Source of the DNA: Streptomyces sp. TLI_053
GTDB lineage: Bacteria; Actinomycetota; Actinomycetes; Streptomycetales; Streptomycetaceae
DNA length: 64,000 bases
Assembly (NCBI RefSeq): GCF_900105395.1
Contig: NZ_LT629775.1
Coordinates: forward strand, 1,736,001 to 1,800,000
Reading direction: 5' to 3'
Shown here: piece by piece, positions 42,129-53,900 of the stretch
Layout of the letters: every line of letters starts with the position of its first letter
Numbering within the stretch: position 1 is the first letter of the stretch
Program-made: the position numbers and the translations under genes
Notes under the pieces: model-generated
What the model saw: only the letters and a program-made list of their open reading frames with translations
Told to the model about the DNA's origin: nothing
The model's database searches: none

Positions 42129-45100
42129 TCAGTCCTCGGTGCGCAGCACGGTCAGCGGCACCTGCACGGCCATCGCCTCGCCGCCGCGCCCGGTGGTCCA
42201 GCCGCGGCCCGCGACCGGGGTGGCCCGGATCAGGTGCACCGGCAGCCGGACCCCGATCATGTCGCCCTCCTGGAGGCTCTTCGGCCCCAGCAGCAGCCCC
42301 CGCCGGGCCCGCTTGGCCGCGCTGAGCCAACTGCCCATCGCCAGCTGAAGGGCGTCCGCCGACCCCGCGTAGAGCAGGCCGAGGCCGCGGTCCCGGCCGA
42401 AGGCGGCGACCTCCTTGAGCACCCGGTCGCAGGCGGGCGCCGCCAGCAGGTCCGCGTCGTCGACCACCACCACGCGGGGGCCGGCGAGTTCGTCCAGGGC
42501 GGCCTGCACGTCCTGCGCGGACGGGTCCGGATCGGTCAGCACCCGGACCCCGGCGTGCCGGGCCAGCGCCCGCAGCGGGGAGTGGCGCGGCGCGAGGACG
42601 ACCAGCCCGGTGCCGCCGGCGAGCAGGGAGACGGCCAGCGAGGCGAGCGCCGTGCTGCGGCCGGATCCGGGCGGGCCGAGCACCGCGAAGGCCGCGGCGG
42701 CCCCGGCGAGGTCCACCCCGACCGGTCCGGCGTCGTCGCCGCCGAGGCCGAGCAGGCCCCACAGCGGGCGGCGGGACTCCTCCGGGACGGCCGCGTAGGC
42801 CTCCGCGAAGTCCACCGAGCGGGGCAGCGCGGCGACCGTGAAGGGCCGCAGTCCGGCCGGCACCGCGCTGTCGCGCCGGGTGCTCTCCGCACCGATCGCC
42901 GCCAGCGCCCTGGCCTGTTCCCGGCCGCCGGCGCCGGGGGCGAGCAGCGCGACCTGGGTCTCGGTGCCGCTCAGGGTGTGCCAGCCGCGGCCGGCCGGGA
43001 TGCCGGCCGGCACCTTGCTCGGCGAGAGTCCGACCAACTGGTAGTCGTTGCGGTCGCCCTGGCGCAGCAGCAGCTTGTGGTCGTTGTGCGCGGCGAGCCG
43101 GCCGCCCAGCAGTGAGCGCTCGGAGGTGGCGACGACGTGGATGCCGGCCGCGGCGCCCTCCCGCAGCAGCCGGGTGACCAGGTCGGCGAGCCGGCCGTTG
43201 TCGTGGTCGTCCAGCAGCCCGGACAGCGCGTCCCAGCCGTCGATCAGCAGCAGTACGTGCGCGGGCCGCTCCGGCTTCGGAAGGGCGGCGCGCAGCTCGT
43301 TGAGCCCGGCCGCGTTCCGGTCGCTGCACAGTTCCTGACGTCGCGTCAGTTCGGCCGTGAGCCGGTGCAGCAGGCGTTCGAGCCGTTCGTGGTCGTGCCG
43401 GGAGACGACCGCCCCGCAGTGCGGCAGGGCGTTGAGGGCGGCCAGGCCGCCGCCCGCGGCGTCGATCCCGTACAGGTGGACGTCCGCGCAGGAGGCCGTC
43501 CTGGCCACCGATCCGGCCAGGGTGCGCAGGGCCTGGGTGCGGCCGGACCGGGGGGCGCCGATCACGTACAGGTGACCGAAGGAGGCCAGGTCGACGGTGG
43601 CGACCCGGCGCTGCTGGAGCTGGGGAACGTCCTCCAGCGCGTAGGGGACCACCGGGAGCGCCCCGTCCTCGGGGGCGGCAGCAGCGCCGCCACCTCGTCG
43701 AGTTGCACCTCCTCGGGCAGGGCGGGGAGCCAGGGGCTGGGCTGCGGGACGAAGTCGTCGAGGGCGGCGGCGGCCTCGCGGACGGCGGCGACCAGGGCCT
43801 GGAGGTCGGTGGGGACGGGTGCGGCGGGTGCGGCGGGGTCGCCCGTCACCGGCGGCAGGGCGAGCGGGCGGCCGAGGCCGCTCCAGGACAGGGCGGCGGC
43901 GCGCACCGCCCCGCGGGGCCGCTCGGCGGCGGCCGCGCCGTCCGGGTCGGCCGGGTCGGGGCGGGCCGCACCGGCCCAGGCGCTCTGGAACGGCACCGTG
44001 GACCGGTGCCCCAGCCGGACCAGGGCGCGCCCGGGCGCGGAGGCCGGGATGTGCACCGCCTCGGAGGTGTCGATGATGTCCTGGCTCTCGGTGGAGTCGG
44101 TGACCCGCAGCGCGATCCGCAGATTGGTGTTGGCGCGGATGTCGCTGGTGACGGCGCCCGAGGGCCGCTGGGTGGCGAGCACCAGGTGGATGCCGAGCGA
44201 GCGGCCGCGCTGGGCGATCCCGATCAGCCCGGGGACGAAGTCGGGCACCTCCCGGACCAGGGTGGCGAACTCGTCGATCACCAGCAGCAGCCGCGGCAGC
44301 GGGGGCAGCGTCGGGTCCGCGACCCGCTTGGACCGGTACTCCGGGTGGTCCTTGGCCGCGACATCGGCCAGCAGCCTTTCGCGGCGCCGCAGTTCGGCGC
44401 CGAGCGATTCCAGCGCCCGCTCCACCAGGTGGGCGTCCAGGTCGGTCACCATGCCGAGGTTGTGCGGGAGTTCGGCGCACTCGCGGAACGCGGACCCGCC
44501 CTTGTAATCGACCAGGACGAAGGTGAGCTCGTCCGGGCGGTTGGCGGCGGCCAGCGAGGCGACGAAGGACTGGAGCAGCTCCGACTTGCCGGAGCCGGTG
44601 GTCCCGGCGACCAGGGCGTGCGGTCCGTCGCGGACCAGGTCGAGGGTGAGCGGGCCGTCGTAGCCCGTCCCGAGGAGGAAGGAGGTGGTGGCCGGGCGGC
44701 GGCGCCAGCGGGCCAGCAGGGCGGCGGGGTCCGGCGGTTCGAGCCGCAGCAGGTCCAGCAGCCGGACCAGCTGGGGCAGACCGGCGTCGTGCTCGGGGCT
44801 GACGTCGCGGACCGGTGCGAGCGCCCGGGCCACCTGCTCGCACCAGTCGGCGTCGACCAGGTCGGCGCGCACGTCGGTGAGGTCGGGTGCGCCGGTGCGG
44901 CGGACGGTGAGGCGGTGCCCGGCGGCGAGGACGACGGTGCCGCACTCCTCGGGCAGCAGCCGTTCCTGGGCGTCGAGGCAGACGCTGAACACCCGGACCC
45001 CCGGCCCGTCGGTGAGCACCTGCACCATGCCGGGCACGTCGCGCAACTGCCTCGCCCCGTCGGCGATCACCAGCACGTCCGGCTCGTTGAACATCGCCTT

Positions 45101-46966
45101 GCCCATGGAGGACCCGAGCACCCGCCGACGGGCCTGGATCTGCGCGACCAGTTCCGAGATCCGGTTGGCGGTGGACTCCGGGTCGTTGCCGACGGCCACC
45201 ACCGGCCCGGCGCCGCCGCCCGGTCCGGATGCTCCGCCGGGCGGGCGCAGGTGGGGAAGCCAGCGCACCCAGGCCCAGCCGTCGTCGCGCGAGCGGTCGG
45301 AGAGGACGACGACGCGCAGGTCCCGCGGGCTGTGCAGGACGGCGGACTGGGCGACCAGCCAGCGGGCCAGCGCCTGCACCACGGGCCCGGTGCCGGCCAC
45401 CCCCACCACGCCGAACTCCGCCACCTCGATGCCGATCGGCACGTCCGGGATGTTCCAGCGCACCAGGCGGTGGTTCTCGTCCCGTGCCGGGTCGTCGATC
45501 TCCTTGACCGACGGCTGGTCGACCGTGCCGAGCCGCAGCACCAGGTGGTCGGGGTCGTGCCGGCGGCGCTCCCAGAGCCGGCCGCCGGGGCCGGTGGCGG
45601 TCAGCGCGACCGTCGCGGGGTCCGGCCCCGCCACTCCGCGCACCCGGCGCTCGCGGTCGGCGGCGGTCCGGACCTCCTGCTCCAGGACCCGGCGCCGCGC
45701 CTCGTAACGGGCCACCGCCTCCTCGTGCTGCTTGCGGTTGCCGCGCCGGCCGACGATCCAGTTGGAGACGGCCATCAGCGGGCTGAAGAGGATGAAGACC
45801 AGGTAGAAGTACGACTGGAAGACCGCCACCATGACCATGCCGAGCACGATCGGGGCCAGCATCAGCAGCAGCGGGAAAGGCCGCCGGGAGGGGGCGGTCG
45901 GCGGCAGGGGCAGCCGGATCCGCTCGGCGTCCAGGTGCGGGACGATCCGCGGCGGGCGGTTGTAGTCGACGCCGATGCCGTCGGCGGACGCCACCACGGC
46001 GGCGTCCGGCTCGACCGGCTCGACCAGGCGCAGCAGCGCGGCACCGACGGTGAGGTCGGCGCCCAGCGGCCAGGCGGTGCCGCCGTCGGCGCGGTGGGCG
46101 GCCGGGCGCGGGGCGCCGCGGCGGGCGGAGCGGGCGGGGGCGGGGGCGCGCTCACCGGTGGCGGTACGACGGGTGCGGTCGCTGTGGACGTCGCGGTCCG
46201 TGGCGGGCGGGCTCGGTGTGCGGAGGGCGACCGCCTCGTCGCCCTCACCCTCGCCCCGGGCCGGGCCGCCGCCCTCGGGGGCGCCCGCGCCGTCGCCGTC
46301 CCGGTCGCCGTAGCCGTGGCCGTGGCCGTGGCCGTGGCCGTCGAAGTCACTGCCGCGGTCGGGGTCGTCGTCCGGGGAGCCCCCGGGACCGTCCGGCCGG
46401 CCGGGACCGACCGGAGCGCGGTGCCAACCCGCCGAGCCGTCCGGGCCGACGGTCAGCCAGAGGCCGCCCGCCGGAGCGCCGGAGCCACGGAGCCGGACCG
46501 TGCAGGACGGATCGGTGCCGATCTCGTGGCTGCCGGGCCCGAGCCGCCAGACCCGCCCCGCCCCCGGACCGGACACGAGGTGCAGTTCCAGCTGGACGGG
46601 GTCGCCCGGGCGCCGGTCCGGCGCGCTGCTCCGGACCGGGTCGGGCTCGTCGGCGGGGACCCCGAGACCGAGCACGGCACCCTCCCGTACCCCCGTCCCG
46701 GCGACGGCCGTCGCCGGGTCCAACCGCCGCGGTCCGAGGTGGAGTCCGCGCGGGGCGACGGTTCCCGTTCCGGCCAGGAAGGCTTCCATGTCGCCGCCGG
46801 ACGGACCGGGGCCGTAGCCCGGTCCGGCGGTCGCGACGACCTCCACCGGGTCGGGGTCCCGTCGGTCCAGGGCCGCCGCCAGTTCGCCGACGGTCGCGCC
46901 GGGAGGCAGGTCGAGGACGTGGTCACGACGGTCGGTGCCGTCGGCGACGGTGACGGTCAGCTTCAC
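42129..46966 (-). CDS. eccC: FHA-EccC/EssC type VII secretion motor ATPase, broken by a 1-nt frameshift
   Basis: The GTG at 46966 starts VKLTVTVADGTD, a YukD/ubiquitin-like domain. An FHA-like domain (about 125-180) and a long Gly/Asp/His-rich linker follow. Two membrane helices lie at about 370-410 (LLLMLAPIVLGMVMVAVFQS, then FYLVFILFSPLMAVSNWI). Three FtsK/SpoIIIE ATPase modules come next: GTTGSGKS with LLLVIDEFATL (about 785), APRSGRT with LLLIDGWDAL (about 1140) and PPGSGRS with VVVVDDADLL (about 1430). The frame breaks at a run of five C (minus strand, 43671-43675), where six would join LLPP directly to PEDGALPVVPYALEDVPQLQ. As written, the product stops soon after module 1. This is either a sequencing error, a true inactivation or slippage. 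FHA-type N-termini resemble Firmicutes EssC. Confidence 0.88.
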
Positions 46967-47057
46967 CGGGAGGTCTCCAGGGGGTCGGGCAGGCTGGACT
47001 GGGGGTCGGGGCGGGTCGTCGGCCGGGACGGTGCCGGGGCGCGGCCCGGCCGCAGGG

Positions 47058-48848
47058 TCAGCCGACGTGCCGGGTCGCGGACAGGAGCGCGGTCCCGGAG
47101 CGGCGCGCGGAGACACCGGCCGTGGGGCCGGCCGGTCCTGGCTCGGGCTCGGCGAAGTCGTCCTCGACATCCGGCTCGGGGTCCGGTTCCGGCTCGGGCT
47201 CGGGCTCGGGCACCGGCTCGGGCACCGGCTCGGGCTCCGGTTCCGGCTTCAGTTCCGGCTCCGGTTCCGGCTCCGGTTCCGGCTTCGGTTTCGGCGGGGG
47301 CCAGGACTCGGCCTCCGGCGGGAGCCAGGACTCGGACTCCGCTTCCGGCCCGACCGGCTCCGGCTCCGGCACCGGTTCAGGTCCGCGCAGCAACAGCCGA
47401 AGGGCCGTCGGGTCCGGCACCACCGGCCCGACCCGGAACGACGGCGGTTCCGATCCGGATCCGCTCCCCTCGCCCGGCTCCGGATACACCGGCCCGACCC
47501 GGAACGGCTGCGCCGAGGACGCCACCGACGCTCCGGTGTCCGGCAGTTCGCCGCCAGGGGCGGACTCCTCCGACAGGTCCGACGGCTCCGACAGGTCCGA
47601 CGGACCGGACGCGGTCCCGGACGGTTCCTCGGACTCCCCCGGATCCGCCGACCCCGGCGCCGCCGGCAGCTCCTCCGGCTCCGACGGCTCCGACGGCTCC
47701 GACGGCTCCGACGGCTCCTCCGAACCGACCGCCGCCGGCAGCAGCTCCGGCTCCGACGGCTCCTCCGCACCGACCGGCGCACCGCCCGGCTCCACCAGGT
47801 CGGAGTCGTCCAACTCCACCGGTGCGAAGGCCGGGTAGGGCGGCAGGGTCCGAAGGATCCGGGCCGTGGCCCGGGCCAGTGCGACCGCCTCGACCCGCAG
47901 CGTCGTCCCGCGCAGCCGCAGGCCGTCGCGGTCGACCGTGACCAGCCGGGCCGAGCCCCGCGCACCACCGAGCACCAGCAACCGGGCGCCCGCCGCGGGG
48001 CGGAACCCCGCGGGGGCGAGGGGACAGACGGCGAAGGCCGGCTCCCCGTCCGCCGCGACCCGGTCCGCCGCGGCAAGCGCCTCGGCCGGCTCCGGACCCG
48101 CGTGGCGCACGTGCACACCGTCGGCGACCACGACCGCGCCCACCGGCAGGCGGGCGTCCAACTGCGCCGCCACCGCCTGGAGCACGGCGTGGGCGCGCAC
48201 CCGGTCGCCTCCGAACTCGGTCACGGCGGGTCCGGTCGCGAGGTCGAGCAGCACCGCGGTGGGACCGTCGGTCCCGACCAGCGCCAGCAGCGGTGCCGGG
48301 CCGCCGCCCGCGACCGTCGGCCGCAGCTCGTCCCGGGCGGCCCACCAGAGCCGCGGGTCCGCCGCGTCCACCACCCACGGCCCGGGCGGGCCCGGCGGCC
48401 GGCCCGGACCGCAGGACACCAGCACGCCGACGGTGTGTGCGCCGAGCAGCACGGCGTACGGGCGCGCCCCCGCCACCCGTCCGGCGTCGAGGACGGCCCG
48501 CTCGGCGTCGGCCCATCCCTCGCGACCGGCCAGCAGCCGCCGGACGGTGCCCAGTTGACGCCCGTACCGCAGTCGCGCCGCGAACGGGGCGGCGAACGCG
48601 GCCGCTGTCGCGCGGAGTTCGCGGCGCAGCCGGCGCCGGAACGCCCGCCAGCCGCCCGCCCGGCGGGCGGTGAGGTGGGCCAGCACGGCGAACAGCACCA
48701 GTACCCCGCCGATCCCGATCAGCGTGGTGGTGCCGGGCATCGCCGGCAGGAGGCCGGACGGCGGGAACGACGCGAGGGCGGCGCCCGCGGGCCGGACGGC
48801 CGGGACGGAGGGCGCTTCGGCCGCGGCGCGGCCGACGGTACCGGTCAC
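47058..48848 (-). CDS. Type VII locus membrane protein with Pro/Glu/Ser-rich tail (596 residues)
   Basis: The GTG at 48848 overlaps the sigma-factor stop (GTGA). A single membrane helix near residue 45-65 ([20 protein letters not shown]) is followed by a basic juxtamembrane region and a globular alpha/beta domain of about 250 residues. That domain has [34 protein letters not shown] and [20 protein letters not shown]. The last ~200 residues are low-complexity: SEP and PEPEP repeats with the motif FRVGPV twice. I do not recognise the family. Its place between an ECF sigma gene and eccC suggests a locus-specific component or regulator of secretion, possibly an unusual anti-sigma partner. Confidence 0.7.
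   Translation of the reverse strand: MTGTVGRAAAEAPSVPAVRPAGAALASFPPSGLLPAMPGTTTLIGIGGVLVLFAVLAHLTARRAGGWRAFRRRLRRELRATAAAFAAPFAARLRYGRQLGTVRRLLAGREGWADAERAVLDAGRVAGARPYAVLLGAHTVGVLVSCGPGRPPGPPGPWVVDAADPRLWWAARDELRPTVAGGGPAPLLALVGTDGPTAVLLDLATGPAVTEFGGDRVRAHAVLQAVAAQLDARLPVGAVVVADGVHVRHAGPEPAEALAAADRVAADGEPAFAVCPLAPAGFRPAAGARLLVLGGARGSARLVTVDRDGLRLRGTTLRVEAVALARATARILRTLPPYPAFAPVELDDSDLVEPGGAPVGAEEPSEPELLPAAVGSEEPSEPSEPSEPSEPEELPAAPGSADPGESEEPSGTASGPSDLSEPSDLSEESAPGGELPDTGASVASSAQPFRVGPVYPEPGEGSGSGSEPPSFRVGPVVPDPTALRLLLRGPEPVPEPEPVGPEAESESWLPPEAESWPPPKPKPEPEPEPEPELKPEPEPEPVPEPVPEPEPEPEPDPEPDVEDDFAEPEPGPAGPTAGVSARRSGTALLSATRHVG
47175..47290. repeat. Hexanucleotide-type repeat encoding a Pro-Glu tract
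   Basis: Repeated GGCTCG/GGTTCC-like hexamers encode alternating Pro-Glu dipeptides on the minus strand at the end of the membrane protein gene. It is a likely rigid, extended tail. Confidence 0.7.
47676..47714. repeat. 9-bp tandem repeats encoding Ser-Glu-Pro
   Basis: GACGGCTCC occurs about four times in tandem, in frame, giving a SEP-SEP-SEP tract. It is prone to slippage but stays in frame. Confidence 0.7.
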
Positions 48849-49393
48849 GAGGCGACCACACCCCGGTCGGCCAGGTGCCGGCGCAGCGACCGGACGCCGT
48901 GGTGGGTGCGCGACTTGAGGGTCCCGCCGGGTATCCCGACAGCGCGGGCGACCTCCGCGCCGGGGCGCCCGAGGAGATGGACGTGCACCACGGCCTCCTG
49001 GTGGATGCGGTCGAGCGAGCGGAGCGCGTCGACCAGCACCAGCCGGTCGAGGATCCGGTCGGACGGGTCGGCGGCGTCCGCCGCGACGGGGGCCGGGAAG
49101 CCCTCGACCGCGATGCCGACCGGCACCGCGCGGTTCTTGCGCCACTCGTCGATCAGCAGGCGGCGGGCGACCGTGAACAGCCACATCCGGATCGGCCGGC
49201 TGTCCCAGTCCAGCGCCTCGGCGGCCTGCCAGGCCCGTAACATCGCCTCCTGGACGATGTCCTCCGCCCGGTGCGGGTCGTTGTCGCCGAGTCCGCTGAT
49301 GAAGCGGTACAGGACCTCGCGTTCGGCCACCAGGAGTTCCGCCCACGGTGCGGCGGTCGGCCCCGACCGGGCCTCGTCGGCTGTGTGCGCCAT
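48845..49393 (-). CDS. ECF-type RNA polymerase sigma factor
   Basis: A 182-residue protein from ATG 49393. Region 2 includes [20 protein letters not shown] and [20 protein letters not shown]. Region 4 includes [20 protein letters not shown], then [20 protein letters not shown] and LRRHL. This is the SigK/SigL-like ECF architecture. Its stop overlaps the start of the membrane protein gene by 4 bp. No standard zinc-binding anti-sigma (H-x3-C-x2-C) follows, so regulation must be through another route, possibly the coupled membrane protein. It is divergent from the ricin-lectin gene at 49638. Confidence 0.9.
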   Translation of the reverse strand: MAHTADEARSGPTAAPWAELLVAEREVLYRFISGLGDNDPHRAEDIVQEAMLRAWQAAEALDWDSRPIRMWLFTVARRLLIDEWRKNRAVPVGIAVEGFPAPVAADAADPSDRILDRLVLVDALRSLDRIHQEAVVHVHLLGRPGAEVARAVGIPGGTLKSRTHHGVRSLRRHLADRGVVAS

Positions 49394-49637
49394 GTTGCTG
49401 CCTTGCTCTCCTCGCGGGACCGTCCGGACGCTGCCGCGCCCTCGGTTCGGGTCATTCGGATCATGGGTCCGTCCCCGGACGGCCGTCACCGTAACGCCGC
49501 GGGGGAACGGGCACCCCACCCGCCGGTGAACTCCGGGCCACTCCGACCTTGCATGAGATGGACACGCCAGGAATGTCGGGTCGCCGCCACTGGAACGACA
49601 CCTCGGGTTCACACCGCGGCCGGACGGCCGGAGGAGC

Positions 49638-50845
49638 ATGCCAGCGCCCGCCCTCGCCCTGGAGGCCACGTTGTCCGGACCGTCCGACCCGCCGTCAGCC
49701 GCCGTGCCCGACGGGGACTTCCCGCCCGTCCCGGCGCCCCGGCCGGACCGGGAGGGCGGCACGACCGCGGCGGGCCGGCACCCCGCGCCCGCGCGCTTCT
49801 CCGACAGCTACCTGCGCCACACCCCGAACCCGCCGCGCGGTCTCCTGCCGCAGGCCCGGGTCTGGACCACCACGACCGCCGCGGCCGCGCTGGTCGGCGC
49901 CGTCGCCCTCGGCTCCGCCCTGCTGCCCGCCGGGAACGGCGGCGCACCGCATGCCGCGCCGAACGCCGCCACCGGCCCCGCCACCACGGCGACGGCCGTC
50001 GCCCCCGGGGCCGCCGACCCGGCCGACGGCACGCCGAGCCCCCCTGCCGGCCCCGAGCCGTCGACCGCACCGCCCGCCGAGCCGCCCCCGGCGACCGACC
50101 CGGCCGCGGCCGCCGCCGATCCGGTGGCGGCCGGGCCGGAGCCGGACCGGCCGAACACCACCGACCGGGGCGCCGACCGCCCGCCCGCCGCCGTCCCGCC
50201 GTCCACCGCCCGACCGCAGACCCGCGCACCGGCGCCGGCCGGCGCGCCGGACCAACCGGCGTCCGCCACCCAGGCCCCCGCCGCCCAGCCACCGGCGGCC
50301 CAGCCCCCCGCCGCGCAGCCCCCGCCGCCCAACCGCCCGCGGCCCAGCCGGCCGCCCCGGCGGCCCAGCCCGCCGTCACCACCCAGGCCCCGGCACCGCC
50401 GCCCGCCGCGCCCGCGCCACCGGCGCCCACCACCCAGGCGCCCGCGCCCGCTCCGCCGCCCCCCGGCCGCCCCCTCGCGGGGCGCGGCTCGCAGCGCTGC
50501 ATCGGCACCGTCGGCCGCCGGCTCGGCGACGGCGTCGGACTGGAGCTCCAGGACTGCACCGGCGGCGCCTGGCAGACCTGGGACTTCCGCGCGGACGGCA
50601 CCGTCCGGGCCGGCGACCTCTGCATGGACGTGGCCTGGGGCTCGGTCCTCAACGGCACCCGGATCCAGGTGGCGGTCTGCAACGGCAGCCCCGCCCAGCG
50701 GTTCGTCCTCGCGGGTCCGGAGGACCTCGTCAACCCCCAGGCGAACAAGTGCGTGGACGCCAAGGACAAGGGCACCGCCGCCGGCACCCCGCTCCAGCTG
50801 TGGGACTGCTCCGGCACCCCCAACCAGAAGTGGTACCGCCGCTGA
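49638..50845 (+). CDS. Membrane-anchored ricin-type lectin, interrupted by a 1-nt frameshift
   Basis: From ATG 49638 (an AGGAG lies very close, so a later start is possible) the protein has a cytosolic ~70 residues and a membrane helix near 77-97 (TTTTAAAALVGAVALGSALL). About 200 residues of Pro/Ala/Thr-rich wall-spanning linker follow, then a C-terminal ricin-type domain (RCIGTVGRRLGDGVGLELQD, CMDVAWGSVLNGTRIQVAVC and KCVDAKDKGTAAGTPLQLWD, ending NQKWYRR). The frame is lost in the linker at 50319-50323: five C where six, as in the neighbouring copy of the same repeat, would restore it. Joined, the product is about 402 residues. It is divergent from the ECF sigma gene. Confidence 0.75.
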
Positions 50846-50936
50846 CCCGCCCGCCCGGGCCGTGCGCGAGTGCGAGGCCGCCCGCGCGGGCACCGGCACG
50901 GACAGGGCCCGTCGGGCCGGGCCGCCGAACGCGAAG

Positions 50937-50969
50937 GGGGTGGGACTCCCTCCTCGGGAGCCCCACCCC
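50937..50969. terminator. Bidirectional hairpin terminator
   Basis: GGGGTGGGACTCCC pairs with GGGAGCCCCACCCC (13 of 14 pairs) around the loop TCCTC. It lies between convergent genes ending at 50845 and 50994. Confidence 0.8.
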
Positions 50970-50993
50970 GGTCGTGCGACCGTCGGCCGGGAA

Positions 50994-53900
50994 CTACGGC
51001 CGGCGGCGCCTGCGGCGGGCGACGGACAGGGCGATCCCTCCGCCCGCCGTCAGGGCCAGGGCCGCCCCGGCCAGCCCCTCGCTCACGCCCGCCCCGGTGT
51101 GCGGGAGGACGCCCGGGTGCCAGGGGGCGGGGTGCGGTGCCGGGCGCGGGGTGGGCGCGGCGGCGGGGTGGGTGGTGACGGTGGTCCGGGCGGGGGGCGA
51201 GGTGACGGGGTGGTTGCTGCCGAACGGGGTGCCGGTCGCGGTGGCGGTGTTGGTGAGGGTGCCGCGGGCGGCGTCCTCGGTGGTGACCCGGTAGGTGGCG
51301 GTGCAGACCAGCTGCTGACCGACGCCCAGGGCCGACTCGGGGCAGGAGATCGCGGACACGGTGCCGGTCCCGCTGAACTCGCCTTCCCTCACCGCGATGT
51401 GCTCGATCGTCACATTGCCGGTGTTGGTGAGGGTGAAGCGGTAGGTCACGGTCGCACCCGCCGCGGCACTCGCCGGGTCCGCGGTTTTGACCAGGTCGAG
51501 GGCGGGGTGGTGGGGTGCGGTGACGGTGACGGTGTCGGGCGGGCTGGTGACGGGGGTGCCGCCGCCGGGCGGGGTGCCCGTCGCGGTCGCGGTGTTGCTG
51601 ATCGAACCGGCGTCGATGTCGGCCTGGGTGGCGGTGTAGGAGGTGCTGCAGACCAGCTGCTGACCGGGCCGCAGTTCGCCGGAGCCGGGCGGGCAGGCGA
51701 TCGGCGGGCGCTTGCCGGTGCCGGTGAACCTGGACTCGACGGGGTGGACGCCGGTGAGGGTGATGTTGCCGGTGTTGGTGACGGTGAAGGTGTAGGTGAT
51801 CCGCTCGCCGGCCTTGGTGACGGTGGCGGGCTCGGCCTTCTTCTCCAGGACCATGGCCGGGCGGGACTCGTGCGGCACCGTCACGGAGGACGGCGGGCCG
51901 GTGACGGGGGTGCCGCCGCCGGGCGGGGTGCCCGTCGCGGTCGCGGTGTTGCGGACGGTGCCGCGGTCGGCGTCGTCCTGGGTGACGGTGTGGGTGGCGG
52001 TGCACAGCACCTGGGCGCCGGGAGCCAGTGACTTCGCGGCGTCCGGGCAGGTGACCCGCGGGGCCGGCCCGGAGCCGGTCCACTCGGTCTCGCTCACACC
52101 GACGCCGGTCAGGGTGACGTTGCCGGTGTTGGTGACGGTGTAGGTGTACGTGATGGTCTCGCCGACGACGAGCTGCTGCTTGTCGGAGGACTTGACGACG
52201 GTCAGCGCCGGCCTCGGGTCGGTGGGGACGGTGGTGGTGCCGGGGGGCGAGGCGACGGGGGTGCCACCGGGCGGGGTGCCGGTCGCGGTGGCCGCGTTGT
52301 CGATCCTCCCGGCGTCCACGTCGGCCTGGGTGACGGTGTACTCGGCGGTGCAGGTGACGATGCGTCCGGGTTCGAGCGACACGGCGTCCTCGGGGCAGCT
52401 GACCGGGGACAGGGTCCCGGTGCCGCTGAAGGCGCCCTCGTCCACACGGACGTCGGAGAGGGTGACGTTGCCGGTGTTGGTGACGAGGTACGAGTAGGTG
52501 ATCCGCTCGCCCGCCACCAGCCGCTGCTTGTCCGCGCTCTTCTCGACCACCAGCGAGGGCCGGGGCGTGAAGGGGACGACGGTGCTGGACGGCGGCGAGG
52601 TGACCGGGGTGCCGCCGCCGGGCGGGGTGCCGGTCGCGGTGGCGGTGTTCTCGATCGTCCCCGCGTCCACATCCGCCTGGACGACGGTGTACTCGGCGGT
52701 GCAGGTCACGGTCGCGCCGGGGGCGAGGGACTTCGCGGCGTCGGGGCAGACCGTCGTCGGCGCGGTGCCGCGACCGGTGAACGCCGTCTCACCGACGCCC
52801 GCATCGGTCATGGTGACGTTGCCGGTGTTGGTGACCTCGAAGGAGTAGTGCAGGATCTCGCCGACCTGCAGCGCAGTGGTCTCGGCGACGGTCTTGCGCA
52901 GCGTCAGGTGCGGTCGCGGGGGCACGGTGACGGTGGTCCCGGCCTCCGGGGAGACCGGCGGGGTGAGGCCGGCCGGCGGGGTGCCGGTCGCGGTGGCGGC
53001 GTTGTCGATCCTCCCGGCGTCCACGTCGGCCTGGGTGACGACGTAGCGGGCGGTGCAGGTGAGGACGGCGCCGGGGGTCAGCGGACCGCCGGGGCAGTCG
53101 ACCTCTGGCGCGCCGCCGCTGCCGCTGAACGAGGTCTCGGTGACCTTGAGGTCGGTCAGGGTGACGTTCCCGGTGTTGGTGAGGACGAAGGTGTAGACGA
53201 CCTGCTCACCGGCCTTGGCGACGGTGGCCGGTTCGGCCTTCTTCGCCACGGTCAGGGCGGGTCGGGAGTCGTGCGGCACCAGGACCGAGTCGGGCGGGCT
53301 GGTGACGGGAGGCAGGCCGCCGGGCGGGGTGCCGGTCGCGGTGGCGGAGTTGCGCAGGGTGCCGCGGTCGGCGTCCTGCTGGGTGATGGTGTAGGTGGCG
53401 GTGCACCGCACCTGGCCGCCGGGGGCGAGCGGACCCGCCGGGCAGGTCGCCTTCGGCGCGGGGCCGGAACCCGTCCACTCGGTCTCGGTGACGCCGACCT
53501 CGGTGAGGGTGGTGTTGCCGGTGTTGGTGACGGTGAAGGTGTAGGTGATGTCCTCACCGGCGACGAGCTGCTGCTTGTCGGAGGACTTGGCAATCGTCAG
53601 CGCCGGAGTGCGGTCGGCGGTGACGGTGGTGGTGGCGGGGGGCGAGGTGACGGGGGTGCCGCCGCCGGGCGGGGTGCCGGTCGCGGTGGCCGCGTTGTCG
53701 ATCTTCCCGGCGTCCACGTCCGCCTGCGTCACCGTGTACGTCGCCGTACAGGTCCGGGAGGCGCCGGGGGCCAGCTCACCGGCCGGGCAGTTCACCTTCG
53801 GCGCTCCCCCGCTGCCGGTGAAGGAGGTCTCCGTGACCGTGATGTCCGTCAGGGTGACGTTGCCGGTGTTGGTCGCCGTGTAGGTGTAGGTCAGGGTCTC

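Noticed and set aside
43671..43675. Programmed -1 frameshifting as the explanation for split eccC
   Set aside because: There is no X-XXY-YYZ slippery heptamer with a downstream pseudoknot that I can support. A one-base C-run error or mutation is simpler, and the same pattern occurs at 50319-50323.
43703..47941. A 1,412-codon plus-strand open frame opposite eccC
   Set aside because: It is a shadow of the FHA-EccC gene; the C-terminal Pro/Arg-rich part reflects the antisense of low-complexity DNA.
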